64,000 bases of DNA from Kiloniellales bacterium (lineage in GTDB: Bacteria; Pseudomonadota; Alphaproteobacteria; Kiloniellales; JAKSBE01): the NCBI GenBank assembly GCA_030066685.1, contig JASJBF010000032.1:116772-180771 (forward strand), written 5' to 3'. The notes under the pieces were generated by a model. It made no database searches. It had not been told where the DNA came from and saw only the letters and a program-made list of their open reading frames with translations. The position numbers and the translations under genes are program-made. Positions within the stretch are counted from its first letter, which is position 1, and each line of letters starts with the position of its first letter. Positions 63,817-64,000 of this stretch are shown piece by piece.

Positions 63817-64000
63817 CAGGCCTCATGGAAAAGACGGGGCGACCCTACTCTAGCTCGGCCCTCTGACGGCCAGCATTATCCCGGTCCGACCCCGCCACCG
63901 CCGGCGAGTGGCCACTCTCCGGCGGTGGCCCATCTTCGCCCGATGGGCCGAACCTGTCATAAGACAGGCATTATCCGATCAGATGGAATCGCTTTGCGAT
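63773..64000 (-). ncRNA. Candidate bridge-RNA region of the IS110 element
   Basis: The 228 bases upstream of the transposase start hold a row of hairpins: GCCACCGCCGG/CCGGCGGTGGC around AGTGGCCACT (about 63893-63930), CCCATC/GATGGG (about 63930-63948) and CCTGTC-ATAA-GACAGG (about 63953-63968). GCATTATCC occurs twice (about 63881 and 63969). IS110-group elements encode a structured guide RNA on this side of the transposase. Whether these hairpins lie inside the element is not settled, since its end may be at 63816 or outside the window. Confidence 0.3.

Overview
The window is a GC-rich chromosomal segment of an alphaproteobacterium, most likely a Rhodospirillales-type organism. The evidence is a hopanoid transporter gene (hpnN) at the left edge, the block leuA-mreB-mreC-mreD-mrdA-rodA with ilvC close by, long G/C-ending codon runs, and many GTG/TTG starts with good Shine-Dalgarno sites. 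Genus-level placement cannot be made from the sequence alone. No phage, CRISPR array or rRNA operon is visible.

Layout. 1-5.3 kb: end of hpnN, a SAM methyltransferase, then on the minus strand a flavin-dependent (tryptophan-type) halogenase and an NhaD Na+/H+ antiporter. 5.4-9.8 kb: a two-gene RND efflux operon (lipoprotein adaptor and pump). 9.8-11.3 kb: mostly gene-poor DNA with one small secreted protein. 11.3-14.1 kb: cupredoxin-like protein, MerA-like flavoprotein and TVP38 membrane protein, followed by a hairpin. 14.3-16.7 kb: a large GcvT-fused flavoenzyme for N-methyl amines. 17.0-25.0 kb: an accessory-looking block bordered by AT-rich islands, with a GAF/PAS/PAS histidine kinase, then an operon of an ATP-grasp ligase, an MFS transporter fused to two extracytoplasmic sensor-like segments, and an orphan ABC-type binding protein. 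25-28.8 kb: site-2 protease and an ACP-FAAL-acyltransferase fusion.

28.9-39.7 kb is an aromatic-acid (homogentisate/gentisate-like) catabolic region in two divergent operons. The minus-strand operon carries a TRAP transporter, a fumarylpyruvate/fumarylacetoacetate hydrolase and a GST-zeta isomerase. The plus-strand operon carries a homogentisate-dioxygenase-like protein, a second FAH, a beta-lactamase-fold protein, an FAD monooxygenase and a DUF2783 protein. A MarR regulator lies between them. Both operons have a TTGACA box with the same palindrome at the same spacing, which is good sequence evidence for one regulon.

39.8-49.4 kb holds housekeeping and metabolic genes: ribokinase, universal stress protein, a TrpXYZ-type ABC transporter, a lipoprotein, gamma-glutamyltransferase, an MttB-family methyltransferase, a DUF427 protein and glutathione peroxidase. 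A tRNA-Lys(CTT) follows. 50-60.6 kb is the cell-shape cluster (rodA, mrdA, mreDCB) plus leuA, a PhyH oxygenase and ilvC. Upstream of leuA I read an unlisted 37-residue leucine-rich leader peptide with overlapping hairpins, a classical attenuator. 60.7-64 kb holds a SMI1/KNR4 protein, a DUF6356 protein, an Lrp regulator and an IS110-family insertion sequence whose start-side flank contains a string of hairpins that could be its bridge RNA. Three dispersed palindromic repeats sit between genes.
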